A stretch of DNA of 64,000 nucleotides, from the NCBI RefSeq assembly GCF_001583415.1, contig NZ_CP014475.1, positions 4,154,001 through 4,218,000 on the forward strand, in the 5' to 3' direction. Positions 1 through 7,447 of the stretch are shown here, piece by piece. Origin of the DNA: Mycolicibacterium phlei. Its GTDB lineage: Bacteria > Actinomycetota > Actinomycetes > Mycobacteriales > Mycobacteriaceae. The position numbers were made by a program, and so were the translations under genes. The notes below the pieces were generated by a model. The model saw only the letters and a list, made by a program, of their open reading frames with translations. It ran no database searches and was not told the DNA's origin. Within the stretch, counting starts at the first letter, position 1. The number at the start of each line of letters is the position of its first letter.

Positions 1-1
1 C

Positions 2-1261
2 GTTGTGCAGCGCCGTGATTCCTCGCACGAGGACGACACCGACTCCGTCGCTGTGGTTCGGGCGGTGTCGACGCAGTCCGTGCCGGACGCGCAGCCCGAA
101 CCGGCCGAGCCGGCGCCGTCGGCGGCACTGTGGGGCGTGCTGGGCTGGACCGCCCGCCGCGAGGCCCAGGGCGAACTGCGCGATGCGGCCGCCCAGATCG
201 CCGTCGCGACCGCCGCGGCCGATGAGGGCGCCGGCGGGGAGGAACCGAAGAACCAGCCGCCGGTCGTCATGGACGCCACGTACACGATCGACTTCTACGA
301 CGTCCTGGAGATCCGGGCCGTGGAGTCCGCGCACGACCCCGACGGCGACCCGATGTGGGTCAGCGCGGTGGGTAAGACGTTCTACGGTTCGATCACGGTG
401 TCCGAGGGTTCGATCTTCTACATGCCCACCCTGCGCGAGACCGACACGATGGTCACCGAGAAGTTCAGCTACACGATCACCGACGCGGCTGGCAACAGCA
501 GCACCGCGACGGTCATCGTCAACATCCGGCCGCCGAAGGCCGACCCCGTCGCCGTCGATGACAACGTGTCGACCTCCGTTAACACCCCGGTCACGATCGA
601 CGTGCTCCGCAACGACAGCGGGGTGCTGAAACTGGTCTCGGTCGGCAACCCGCAGTACGGGACCGTGGTGCTCACCCGGGAGGGCCTGGTGTCCTACACG
701 CCGAAGGAGAACTTCACCGGCGTCGACACCTTCCAGTACACCGTCGTCGACGGCAAGGGCGTGTCGCACACCGCGACCGTGACCGTCGAGGTCCGGGGCA
801 AGGAGGACACCGGTCCGACCTACACCGTCGAGCGGGACGACAAGCTGACCGTTCCGGTCGAGACCGGGGTGCGCGACCCGAAGTACGACGGCTGGAAGGT
901 CAACCTGGACAAGAAGCCGGAGAACGGCACCCTGGAGTTGAACGACGACGGGTCGTTCACCTACGTCCCGAACGAGGGTTTCGTCGGCCAGGACACGTTC
1001 GCCTACTACGTCACCAACGGCAAGGAGAAGGTCGGGCCGTTCGTCGCGGTGATCAACGTGACCGACCGCGAGCTGGCCGAGCCGGAGGACCCGACGCAGC
1101 CGATCGAGTTCGAAACACCCGTGGCGGCACCGGGTCTGGGCGTCCCGTTCGCGACGTCCTCGGCGATCGGGGTGTGCTGGGACGACTGGATGCCATGGCA
1201 GCAGGGCCCGGGTGCGCTGAACCTGACCTGTCTGTACCCGGAGGCCCGCCGCGAGGTGTGA
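2..1261 (+). CDS. Ig-like (Big_9-type) repeat protein, 3' part only
   Basis: The reading frame is open at the left edge, so the gene is 5'-truncated by the window; the GTG at 5 is only an internal codon candidate. At least three tandem ~85-residue beta-sandwich repeats are visible (about residues 85-175, 176-265 and 270-350). Each shows the pattern of these modules: a DD or ND near the start, a G-T or G-S turn, then YTP/YVP, F-G-D-TF-Y and a closing T-V-V strand. Such repeats occur in large surface or secreted proteins and are thought to act as stalk or adhesion modules. The C-terminal ~60 residues (after 355) are different, with C and W residues, and may be a cap. It converges on the VanY lipoprotein gene with a 2-nt gap. 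The family call is good; function and cell location are inference because the N-terminus is missing. Confidence 0.75.
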   Translation, partial: VVQRRDSSHEDDTDSVAVVRAVSTQSVPDAQPEPAEPAPSAALWGVLGWTARREAQGELRDAAAQIAVATAAADEGAGGEEPKNQPPVVMDATYTIDFYDVLEIRAVESAHDPDGDPMWVSAVGKTFYGSITVSEGSIFYMPTLRETDTMVTEKFSYTITDAAGNSSTATVIVNIRPPKADPVAVDDNVSTSVNTPVTIDVLRNDSGVLKLVSVGNPQYGTVVLTREGLVSYTPKENFTGVDTFQYTVVDGKGVSHTATVTVEVRGKEDTGPTYTVERDDKLTVPVETGVRDPKYDGWKVNLDKKPENGTLELNDDGSFTYVPNEGFVGQDTFAYYVTNGKEKVGPFVAVINVTDRELAEPEDPTQPIEFETPVAAPGLGVPFATSSAIGVCWDDWMPWQQGPGALNLTCLYPEARREV

Positions 1262-1263
1262 GT

Positions 1264-1842
1264 TCAGTCCGCTGCGGCGTTCGGCTTCAGCGGTGGGCAG
1301 CGGCCGTCGACGGCGGCGAGTTCGAAGTGCCAGATCTCATTGGCGTAGATCTGGCACAGCCCGAATCGCGGCCCGTTGGCGATCAGCCACAGGTCGGCCT
1401 CGACCGGGGCGATGTCGACGGCCGTGCCGGTGACGTGGTTCGACTTCTCCGGTGAGGCGACGAATTCCTTTGCCGCTTCCGGACTTCCGTAGCGCTGGAT
1501 GCCGTCGGCGAACAGCCGCTGCTGGAAGCCCTTGGTGCGCCAGCCCGAGCTGATGCGCATCTCGATCCCCTCGGCCTGGGCGGCTCGGGCGGCCCGCTGC
1601 ACCGCGCCCAGCAGCGCCGGGTCGATCCAGCCGACGATGGGGTTGGCGGTGTCGAAGGGACTCAGCGTCGCATCGTCGGGCAGCCAACCGCCGACGGTGT
1701 CCTGGGCAGCGGGTCCGATGGACAGGGGTTCCTGGCCGACGACCGGCGCGGACGCGGGTGTCTCGGGCGTCGCACACGCGGCCAGCAGCACCGCGAGCGT
1801 GCACAAAATGCCGAAAATCCGCGGCGTGTCGTGTGCAAACAC
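1264..1842 (-). CDS. VanY-type D-alanyl-D-alanine carboxypeptidase lipoprotein (peptidase M15B)
   Basis: 192 residues from a GTG at 1842. A short signal peptide ends in a lipobox (LLAAC, Cys23), so the product should be a lipid-anchored cell-envelope protein. The zinc-peptidase motifs are present: S-x-H-x-x-G-x-A-x-D (SNHVTGTAVDI) and the terminal WHFE, with an SSGWRTKGFQ segment typical of the VanY fold. The expected role is trimming D-Ala from peptidoglycan stem peptides. The start is odd: codons 1-17 lie inside a dispersed inverted-repeat element (1792-1853), and there is no recognisable ribosome-binding site before the GTG. No other in-frame start leaves a usable signal peptide. The gene follows the VOC gene by 26 nt on the same strand, so it may be the last gene of the fadD36-VOC transcript. 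Confidence 0.8.
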   Translation of the reverse strand: MFAHDTPRIFGILCTLAVLLAACATPETPASAPVVGQEPLSIGPAAQDTVGGWLPDDATLSPFDTANPIVGWIDPALLGAVQRAARAAQAEGIEMRISSGWRTKGFQQRLFADGIQRYGSPEAAKEFVASPEKSNHVTGTAVDIAPVEADLWLIANGPRFGLCQIYANEIWHFELAAVDGRCPPLKPNAAAD

Positions 1843-1853
1843 GCACGCTCGCG
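1792..1853. repeat. Dispersed inverted-repeat element, copy 1
   Basis: A 62-bp element with perfect 11-bp terminal inverted arms, CGCGAGCGTGC (1792-1802) and GCACGCTCGCG (1843-1853). The interior shares the block GGCGTGTCGTGTGCA with copy 3 and its complement with copy 2. It overlaps the first 17 codons of the VanY-type lipoprotein gene. It encodes no protein of its own and resembles the small palindromic repeats scattered in mycobacterial intergenic DNA. Confidence 0.85.
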
Positions 1854-1868
1854 GGAAGGGGGAAAGGG

Positions 1869-2219
1869 TCAGTCCTGAGCGGCGAGGATGCAGAATTCGT
1901 TGCCCTCCGGATCGGCGAGCACCACCCAGGACTCGTCGCCCTGGCCGATGTCGACATGACGCGCACCCAGCCCGATCAGCCGGTCCACCTCGGCCTGCTG
2001 GTCGTCGGGCCGGAAGTCGAAGTGGATGCGGTTCTTGACGACCTTGTCGTCGGGCACGTCGAGGAACAGCCACTTCGGGCCCGCACCCGGCGGCGGGGTC
2101 AGCTCCACGTCACCGTCCTCGTTGACCGCGTGCGGCCAGCCGAGCACCCGCGACCACCACTGCCCGAGCGCCCGCGCGTCGTGGGCGTCGATGCAGATCT
2201 CGTCGAACACCAGCGTCAC
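1869..2219 (-). CDS. VOC (glyoxalase/bleomycin-resistance fold) protein
   Basis: 116 residues, one vicinal-oxygen-chelate domain. Visible family features are the opening beta strand with an early D and H (residues 9-13), an R-I-H-F-D strand in the middle, and the closing W-V-V-L-A-D-P-E-G-N-E-F signature with E as a likely metal ligand. The length is normal for a single-domain member. The start is a GTG overlapping the fadD36 stop by 4 nt (GTGA), so the two are almost certainly translationally coupled. Substrate unknown; the family includes glyoxalases, epimerases and drug-binding proteins, and nothing here selects one. Confidence 0.85.
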   Translation of the reverse strand: MTLVFDEICIDAHDARALGQWWSRVLGWPHAVNEDGDVELTPPPGAGPKWLFLDVPDDKVVKNRIHFDFRPDDQQAEVDRLIGLGARHVDIGQGDESWVVLADPEGNEFCILAAQD

Positions 2220-3616
2220 CGGGCCAACTCCTTCTTCAGCACCTTACCCATGGCGTTGCGCGGCAACGCATCCACGATACGCACCTCGCGCGGCCGTTTG
2301 TGCACCGAAAGCTGCTGGGCCACATACTCGATCAGCTCGTCGGGCTCGGCATCGCCGACGACGAACGCCACGATCCGCTGCCCGAGATCCTCGTCGGGCA
2401 GGCCGACGACGGCCGCCTCGCGCACCCCGGGATGCCCCAGCAGCGCGGTCTCCACCTCCCCGGCGCCCACCCGGAACCCGCCGGTCTTGATGAGGTCGAC
2501 CGACTCGCGTCCGACGATCCGGTGCATCCCGGACTCGTCGATCACCGCGACGTCGCCGGTGCGGAACCAGCCGCCGTCGTCGAACGCCTCGGCGGTGGCG
2601 TCGGGCCGGTTCAGGTACCCGTCGAACAGCGTGGCGCCGCGAATCTGCAGGCGCCCAATGGTTTCCCCGTCGTACGGGACCGGGCCACCGTTCTCGTCGA
2701 CCAGGCGGGTCTCGACCCCGGTGAGCGGCAGGCCCACCCAGCCGGGGCGGCGCTCCCCGTCGACGCGGGTGCTGAGCGTGATCAGCGCCTCCGTCGATCC
2801 GTACCGCTCGATCGGCTGGTGCCCGGTCAGCGCGGCCACCTTCTCGAAGACCGGCACCGGCAGCGGCGCGCTGCCCGACACCAACAGCCGCGCCGACCGC
2901 AGCGCCTCGGCCGCCGCCGGGTCGTTGGCCACCCGCGACCACACCGTCGGCACCCCGAAGTACAGCGTGCCGCCGGCCTCGGCGTAGGCCTGTGGTGTGG
3001 GTTTCCCGGTGTGCACGAAGCGGTTTCCGACCCGCAGCGACCCCAGCAGGCCCAGCACCAGCCCGTGCACGTGGTACAGCGGCAGCCCGTGCACCAGCAC
3101 GTCGTCGGGCGTCCACTGCCACGCCTCGGCCAGCGCGTCGAGGTCGGCGGCGATCGCCCGCCTGCTCACCACCACACCCTTGGGCGCGCCGGTGGTGCCC
3201 GAGGTGTAGACGATCAGCGCGGGCGCGTCGGCGGGCGGTTCGGCGTAGCGGTGCCACGACCGGGCGTGCAGCCGCACCGGGATGTGGGGCAGCCCGCCGG
3301 TGTCGGCCGGCTTCTCCCCCAGCCAGGCCTGCGCCCCGGAGTCGGTGAGGATGTGCTCGCGCTCGGCGACGCCGACGTCGGCGGACACCGGCACCACGGT
3401 CACGCCGGCGATCAGGCAGCCCGTCACCGCGAGCACGGTGGCCGCGGTGGGGGTGGCCAGCACGGCGACCCGGTGCGCACCGGCGACCCGCTCGGCGACC
3501 GACGTCGCCGCGCCGACCAGATCGCTGCGGCTGAGCACGGTCCCGTCGATGCGGACCGCGTCGGGGATGTCGGCACCGCCCGCGACCGCCGCGGGGTTCA
3601 GCGAAGCGAGCAACAT
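2216..3616 (-). CDS. fadD36: Acyl-CoA synthetase (FadD36-like)
   Basis: 466 residues, ANL superfamily (AMP-forming acyl-CoA ligase). The P-loop-like AMP-binding motif YTSGTTGAPKG lies near residue 137, the YGSTE motif near 270, the WFRTGDVA motif near 350, and the C-terminal catalytic lysine segment NAMGKVLKKEL at the end. It activates a carboxylic acid to its CoA thioester through an acyl-adenylate. The protein is short (typical FadD 500-560), as in the FadD36/malonyl-CoA-synthetase-like branch, so a short-chain or dicarboxylic substrate is possible. The position close to the proline-catabolic genes matches Rv1193 (fadD36) of M. tuberculosis as I remember it. ATG start at 3616; divergent from the Nudix gene with a 43-nt gap. 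Confidence 0.85.
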   Translation of the reverse strand: MLLASLNPAAVAGGADIPDAVRIDGTVLSRSDLVGAATSVAERVAGAHRVAVLATPTAATVLAVTGCLIAGVTVVPVSADVGVAEREHILTDSGAQAWLGEKPADTGGLPHIPVRLHARSWHRYAEPPADAPALIVYTSGTTGAPKGVVVSRRAIAADLDALAEAWQWTPDDVLVHGLPLYHVHGLVLGLLGSLRVGNRFVHTGKPTPQAYAEAGGTLYFGVPTVWSRVANDPAAAEALRSARLLVSGSAPLPVPVFEKVAALTGHQPIERYGSTEALITLSTRVDGERRPGWVGLPLTGVETRLVDENGGPVPYDGETIGRLQIRGATLFDGYLNRPDATAEAFDDGGWFRTGDVAVIDESGMHRIVGRESVDLIKTGGFRVGAGEVETALLGHPGVREAAVVGLPDEDLGQRIVAFVVGDAEPDELIEYVAQQLSVHKRPREVRIVDALPRNAMGKVLKKELAR

Positions 3617-3659
3617 AACCAGGGAGGTTACCCACCGGCGCCTCGGTGATACTGGGCGC

Positions 3660-4196
3660 GTGACTGAGTTTCAGCGGCTGGCCTCGCGGGAGGTCTACCG
3701 CAACCCCTGGATGACGCTGCGTGAGGACGACATCCGCCGCCCGGACGGCACCGGCGGCGTGTACGCGGTGGTGGACAAGCCGACGTACGCGCTGGTCATC
3801 GCCATGGACGGGGACCGGATCCGGCTGGTCGAGCAGTACCGCTATCCGCTGGGGGCGCGGCGCTGGGAGTTCCCGCAGGGCACCGCACCCGGCGGCGACG
3901 CGCATCCGCCCGCCGAGCTCGCGGCGCGCGAGCTGCGGGAGGAGACCGGGTTGCGTGCGTCACACTTCGAGCCGCTGGGCCAGCTCGACGTGGCGCCGGG
4001 GCTGAGCAGCCAGCGCGGCTGGGTGTTCCTGGCGACGGGCATCACCGAGGGCGAGCACGAGCGTGAGCTCGAGGAGCAGGACATGCACAGCGAATGGTTC
4101 ACCCGCACCGAGGTGGAGCGGATGATCCGCGACGGGGTGATCACCGACGCCCAGTCGGTCGCCGCGTGGGCGCTGCTGCTGCTCCGGGGCCACTGA
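3660..4196 (+). CDS. Nudix hydrolase (ADP-ribose pyrophosphatase-like)
   Basis: 178 residues from a GTG at 3660. The Nudix box is recognisable by RELREETG near residue 90 with a preceding G-G and acidic residue, but the loop before it is about two residues longer than the textbook spacing. The order of elements (V-Y-x-N-P-W-M at the N-terminus, WEFPQG before the box, Q-R-G-W-V-F after it) resembles ADP-ribose or GDP-sugar pyrophosphatases that act on nucleoside diphosphate-X substrates using Mg2+. Substrate is not predictable. Divergent from fadD36 with 43 nt between starts. Confidence 0.8.
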   Translation: MTEFQRLASREVYRNPWMTLREDDIRRPDGTGGVYAVVDKPTYALVIAMDGDRIRLVEQYRYPLGARRWEFPQGTAPGGDAHPPAELAARELREETGLRASHFEPLGQLDVAPGLSSQRGWVFLATGITEGEHERELEEQDMHSEWFTRTEVERMIRDGVITDAQSVAAWALLLLRGH

Positions 4197-4282
4197 CCGA
4201 TACGAATCCGTGACGGTCTCGTGTCCGTCGGCAGACCGTGTCGACGGCCGTTTCGTCAGATCCGCCAATTACTCTGCGAGGC

Positions 4283-4789
4283 ATGTCCGTCCGCCCTCTG
4301 ACCAGCGCGTTGATCACCCTGATCTGTGCTGCCGCGATGAGCCTGGTCGCCGCGGCGCCGTCGACCGCGGCGGTCCCGGCGTGGAACGGGCGCTACCTGT
4401 TCATCACCTACGCCTCGGACAAGATGGGCACCTCCATCACGGCGTCGCAGTCCGAACCCGACTTCAGCGCGCAGTACGAGCTGGTGACCAACTGCAGCGC
4501 GGGCCTGTGCGTGGCGACCGTCGTCGCCGGGCCGCCGCCGAGCAATCCGACCATCCCGCAGCCTGTCCGCTACACCTGGGACGGATCCCGCTGGGTGTAC
4601 TCCTACAACTGGCAGTGGGAGTGCTTCCGCGGCGCGGGTGTGCCCGCCGAGTACGCCCCGGCGCGGTCTTCGGTGTTCTACGCGCCCGACATCGACGGGT
4701 CGCTGTTCGGCACGTGGCGCACCGAGATCCTGGCCGGCTACTGCAAGGGCACCGTGATTATGCCGGTGGGCGCGCGGCCGGTCGCCTAA
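4283..4789 (+). CDS. Conserved mycobacterial secreted protein
   Basis: 168 residues with a clear Sec signal peptide: MSVRPLTS followed by a hydrophobic stretch and a cleavage region at A-A-P-S-T-A-A (about residue 30). The mature part is rich in aromatic residues and has four Cys positioned as likely disulfide pairs. No enzymatic motif is visible. The ATG at 4283 is chosen because the upstream in-frame codons would bury the signal peptide. It ends 4 nt inside the end of the convergent pruB gene. Function unknown; export to the envelope or medium is the only supported statement. Confidence 0.75.
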   Translation: MSVRPLTSALITLICAAAMSLVAAAPSTAAVPAWNGRYLFITYASDKMGTSITASQSEPDFSAQYELVTNCSAGLCVATVVAGPPPSNPTIPQPVRYTWDGSRWVYSYNWQWECFRGAGVPAEYAPARSSVFYAPDIDGSLFGTWRTEILAGYCKGTVIMPVGARPVA

Positions 4790-5739
4790 CGGCCCACCAG
4801 CGCGCGCAGGAAGAACGTCAGGTTGGCGGGCCGCTCGGCCAGTCGGCGCACGAAGTAGCCGTACCACTGTGAGCCGAACGGCACGTACACCCGCACGTGG
4901 TTCCCCGCCTCGGCGAGCCTGCGCTGTTCGGCGTCGCGGATGCCGTACAGCATCTGGTACTCGAAATCGTCGACACCGCGCCCGAATTCGGATGCCAGCG
5001 CCGGAACCTCCGCGATGATCTGCGGATCGTGGGAGGCGACCATCGGGTAGCCGTCGCCGGCCATCAGGATCCGCAGGCAGCGCAGGTAGGCGTCGGTGAC
5101 CTCGGCGCGGTCGCGGTAGGCCACCGACGCCGGTTCGTCGTAGGCGCCCTTGCACAGCCGGATCCGCGCGTCGGCGAAGTCGGCGCAGTCACCGGGCGTG
5201 CGTTTCAGGTAGGCCTGTAGAACCGTTCCCACCCAGTCGAATTCGGTGCGCAGCTCACGCACGATCGACAGCGTCGAGTCGGTCGTGGTGTGATCCTCGG
5301 CGTCGACGGTCAACCACACCCCGGCGCGCTGCGCCCGCGCGCAGATCGCGCGGGCGTTGTCCAGGGCGATCTTCTCGCCGTCGCGGCCCAGCGCCTGTCC
5401 CAGCGCCGACAGCTTCACCGAGACCTCCAGCGGCCGCACGGCGGTGTCGGGCTCGTCGCGGCGTTCCAGCGCGTCCAGCAGCGCCAGGTACACATCGACG
5501 TTCTGGTTGGCGGTCTCGAGGTCGGTGACGTCCTCCCCGAGGTGGTCGATCGACACCAGGCGTCGCGAATAGCGAAGCTGCGCAACGGCGTCCATCGCGT
5601 CGGCGATGCTCTCCCCCGGCACGAACCGGTGCACGACCTCGCGGGTGATCGGCAGCCGCTCGGCGGTGCGGCGCAGCCCGTCGCGCCGCGACGCCGCCAG
5701 GATCGCCGGGCGCGCCACCCGGTCGAAGAACCCGCTCAT
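4786..5739 (-). CDS. pruB: Proline dehydrogenase
   Basis: 317 residues, a monofunctional PRODH TIM barrel using FAD, oxidising L-proline to pyrroline-5-carboxylate and passing electrons to the quinone pool. Family segments visible are LEVSVKLSALG (about residue 105), a V-D-A-E-D-H strand, RLCKGAYDEP, the K-G-x-Y motif typical of the active site, and a C-terminal YVPFGSQWYGYFVRRLAER in which Y-x-x-R-R contacts the substrate carboxylate. The ATG at 5739 overlaps the pruA stop (ATGA), so the order is pruA then pruB in one operon. It corresponds to Rv1188. Confidence 0.92.
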   Translation of the reverse strand: MSGFFDRVARPAILAASRRDGLRRTAERLPITREVVHRFVPGESIADAMDAVAQLRYSRRLVSIDHLGEDVTDLETANQNVDVYLALLDALERRDEPDTAVRPLEVSVKLSALGQALGRDGEKIALDNARAICARAQRAGVWLTVDAEDHTTTDSTLSIVRELRTEFDWVGTVLQAYLKRTPGDCADFADARIRLCKGAYDEPASVAYRDRAEVTDAYLRCLRILMAGDGYPMVASHDPQIIAEVPALASEFGRGVDDFEYQMLYGIRDAEQRRLAEAGNHVRVYVPFGSQWYGYFVRRLAERPANLTFFLRALVGR

Positions 5740-7355
5740 CGTGCCATGTGGGGGTAGTTGTGGTCGGTGGGCGGCACGAACGTCTCCTTGATGGAGCGCG
5801 CCGAGGTCCACCGCAGCAGGTTCAGCACCGAACCGGCCTTGTCGTTGGTGCCGGAGGCGCGGCCGCCGCCGAACGGCTGTTGCCCGACGACGGCTCCGGT
5901 CGGCTTGTCGTTGACGTAGAAGTTGCCCGCGGCGTGGCGAAGCCGACGTTCGGCGGCCAGCACCGCGGCCCGGTCGTCGGCGATCACCGCACCGGTCAGC
6001 GCGTACTTGGTGCCGCCGTCGATGACGTCGAGGATCCGGTCGTACTCGTCGTCGGGGTAGACGTGCACCGCCAGGATCGGGCCGAAGTACTCGGTGCGGA
6101 ACGCCTCGTCGTCCGGGTCGTCGGACAGCAGCACCGTCGGTCGCACGAAATAGCCTTCGCTGTCGTCGTATTCGCCGCCGACGGCGATCGTCACGTGCGC
6201 GCTCTTGGCGCGTTCGATCGCCTTGACGTTCTTGGCGAACGCCCGCTCGTCGATCAGCGCGCCACCGAAGTTCGTCAGGTCGGTGACGTCGCCGTAGCGC
6301 AGCGCCGCGGTGGCCGACAGGAAGTCGTCGCCCATCTTCTGCCACACCGAGCGCGCGATGAAGGTGCGCGACGCGGCCGAGCACTTCTGGCCCTGGTAGT
6401 CGAAGGCGCCGCGGATGAGCGCGGTGCGCAGCACGTCGGGGCGTGCGCTGGCGTGCGCGACGACGAAGTCCTTGCCGCCCGTCTCACCGACCAGCCGCGG
6501 ATAGCCGTGGTAGTTGGCGATGTTGGCGCCGACCTCGCGCCAGAGGTGCTGGAACGTCGCGGTCGACCCGGTGAAGTGGATGCCCGCCAGCCGCGGGTCG
6601 GCCAGGGCGACCTCCGAGACGGCCAGCCCGTCGCCGGTCAGCAGGTTGATCACGCCGGGCGGCAGTCCGGCGGCCTCGAGCAGCTGCATGGTCAGGTAGG
6701 CGGCGTAGGTCTGCGTCGGCGAGGGCTTCCACACCACGGTGTTGCCCATCAGCGCGGGCGCGGTCGGCAGGTTGCCCGCGATCGCGGTGAAGTTGAACGG
6801 GGTGATCGCGTAGACGAACCCGTCCAGCGGCCGGTAGTCGGTGCGGTTCCACACCCCCGGCACGCTGACCGGCTGCTCGGCCAGCAGCCGGCGCGCGAAC
6901 GCGACGTTGAAGCGCCAGAAGTCGATCAGCTCGCAGGCGGCGTCGATCTCGGCCTGGTAGGCGGACTTGGACTGGCCGAGCATGGTTGCCGCGCACAGCT
7001 TTTCGCGCCACGGGCCGGCCAGCAGGTCGGCGGCGCGCAGGAAGATCGCGGCGCGCTCGTCGAACGGGGTGGCCTCCCAGCCGGGTTTGGCGGCCAGCGC
7101 GGCCTCGATCGCGGCGCGCGCGTCGGCGTGGGTGGCGTTGGTGAACGTGCCCAGCCGCGCGCTGTGCCGGTGCGGCTGCACCACGTCGACGCGGTCGCCG
7201 TCGCCCATCCGGTGGCGCCCTCCGATGACGTGGGGCAGGTCCATCGGTTCGGCGGCGTCCAGCGCCGCCAGCAGCCGGGTGCGCTCGGGGCTGCCCGGTG
7301 CGTAGTCGTGTACGGGTTCGTTGGCGGGAAGTGGCACATCGGTGATGGCGTCCAT
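5736..7355 (-). CDS. pruA: L-glutamate gamma-semialdehyde (P5C) dehydrogenase
   Basis: 539 residues, aldehyde dehydrogenase superfamily, oxidising glutamate semialdehyde to glutamate with NAD+. The catalytic Glu is in GETGGKDF and the nucleophilic Cys in DYQGQKCSAASR; the N-T-V-V-W-K-P-S cofactor segment and the T-G-S-T NAD loop are present. Length fits the family (M. tuberculosis RocA/PruA about 543). First gene of the pruA-pruB operon; start ATG at 7355, with GGAG about 10 nt before it. It is transcribed away from the PucR-type regulator gene across a 92-nt region holding repeated half-sites, so control by that regulator is likely. Confidence 0.93.
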   Translation of the reverse strand: MDAITDVPLPANEPVHDYAPGSPERTRLLAALDAAEPMDLPHVIGGRHRMGDGDRVDVVQPHRHSARLGTFTNATHADARAAIEAALAAKPGWEATPFDERAAIFLRAADLLAGPWREKLCAATMLGQSKSAYQAEIDAACELIDFWRFNVAFARRLLAEQPVSVPGVWNRTDYRPLDGFVYAITPFNFTAIAGNLPTAPALMGNTVVWKPSPTQTYAAYLTMQLLEAAGLPPGVINLLTGDGLAVSEVALADPRLAGIHFTGSTATFQHLWREVGANIANYHGYPRLVGETGGKDFVVAHASARPDVLRTALIRGAFDYQGQKCSAASRTFIARSVWQKMGDDFLSATAALRYGDVTDLTNFGGALIDERAFAKNVKAIERAKSAHVTIAVGGEYDDSEGYFVRPTVLLSDDPDDEAFRTEYFGPILAVHVYPDDEYDRILDVIDGGTKYALTGAVIADDRAAVLAAERRLRHAAGNFYVNDKPTGAVVGQQPFGGGRASGTNDKAGSVLNLLRWTSARSIKETFVPPTDHNYPHMAR

Positions 7356-7395
7356 GAGGCCATGATCTCCGTCACACTTTCCGCATCCGATGGGA

Positions 7396-7438
7396 GATCG
7401 AACAAAACATCTCGGGCCTATAGTCGGATTGAACAAAG
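7396..7438. promoter_or_regulatory. Direct repeats and -10 box between pruA and the PucR-type regulator gene
   Basis: Two near-identical 11-bp direct repeats, GATCGAACAAA (7396-7406) and GATTGAACAAA (7427-7437), are spaced 31 bp start to start, close to three helical turns. Between them TATAGT (7419-7424) is a good -10 hexamer for the rightward regulator gene, about 23 nt before its GTG. The second repeat covers the expected transcription start. A direct-repeat operator for the regulator, serving both directions, is inference. Confidence 0.45.
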
Positions 7439-7447
7439 GAGCGGCGT

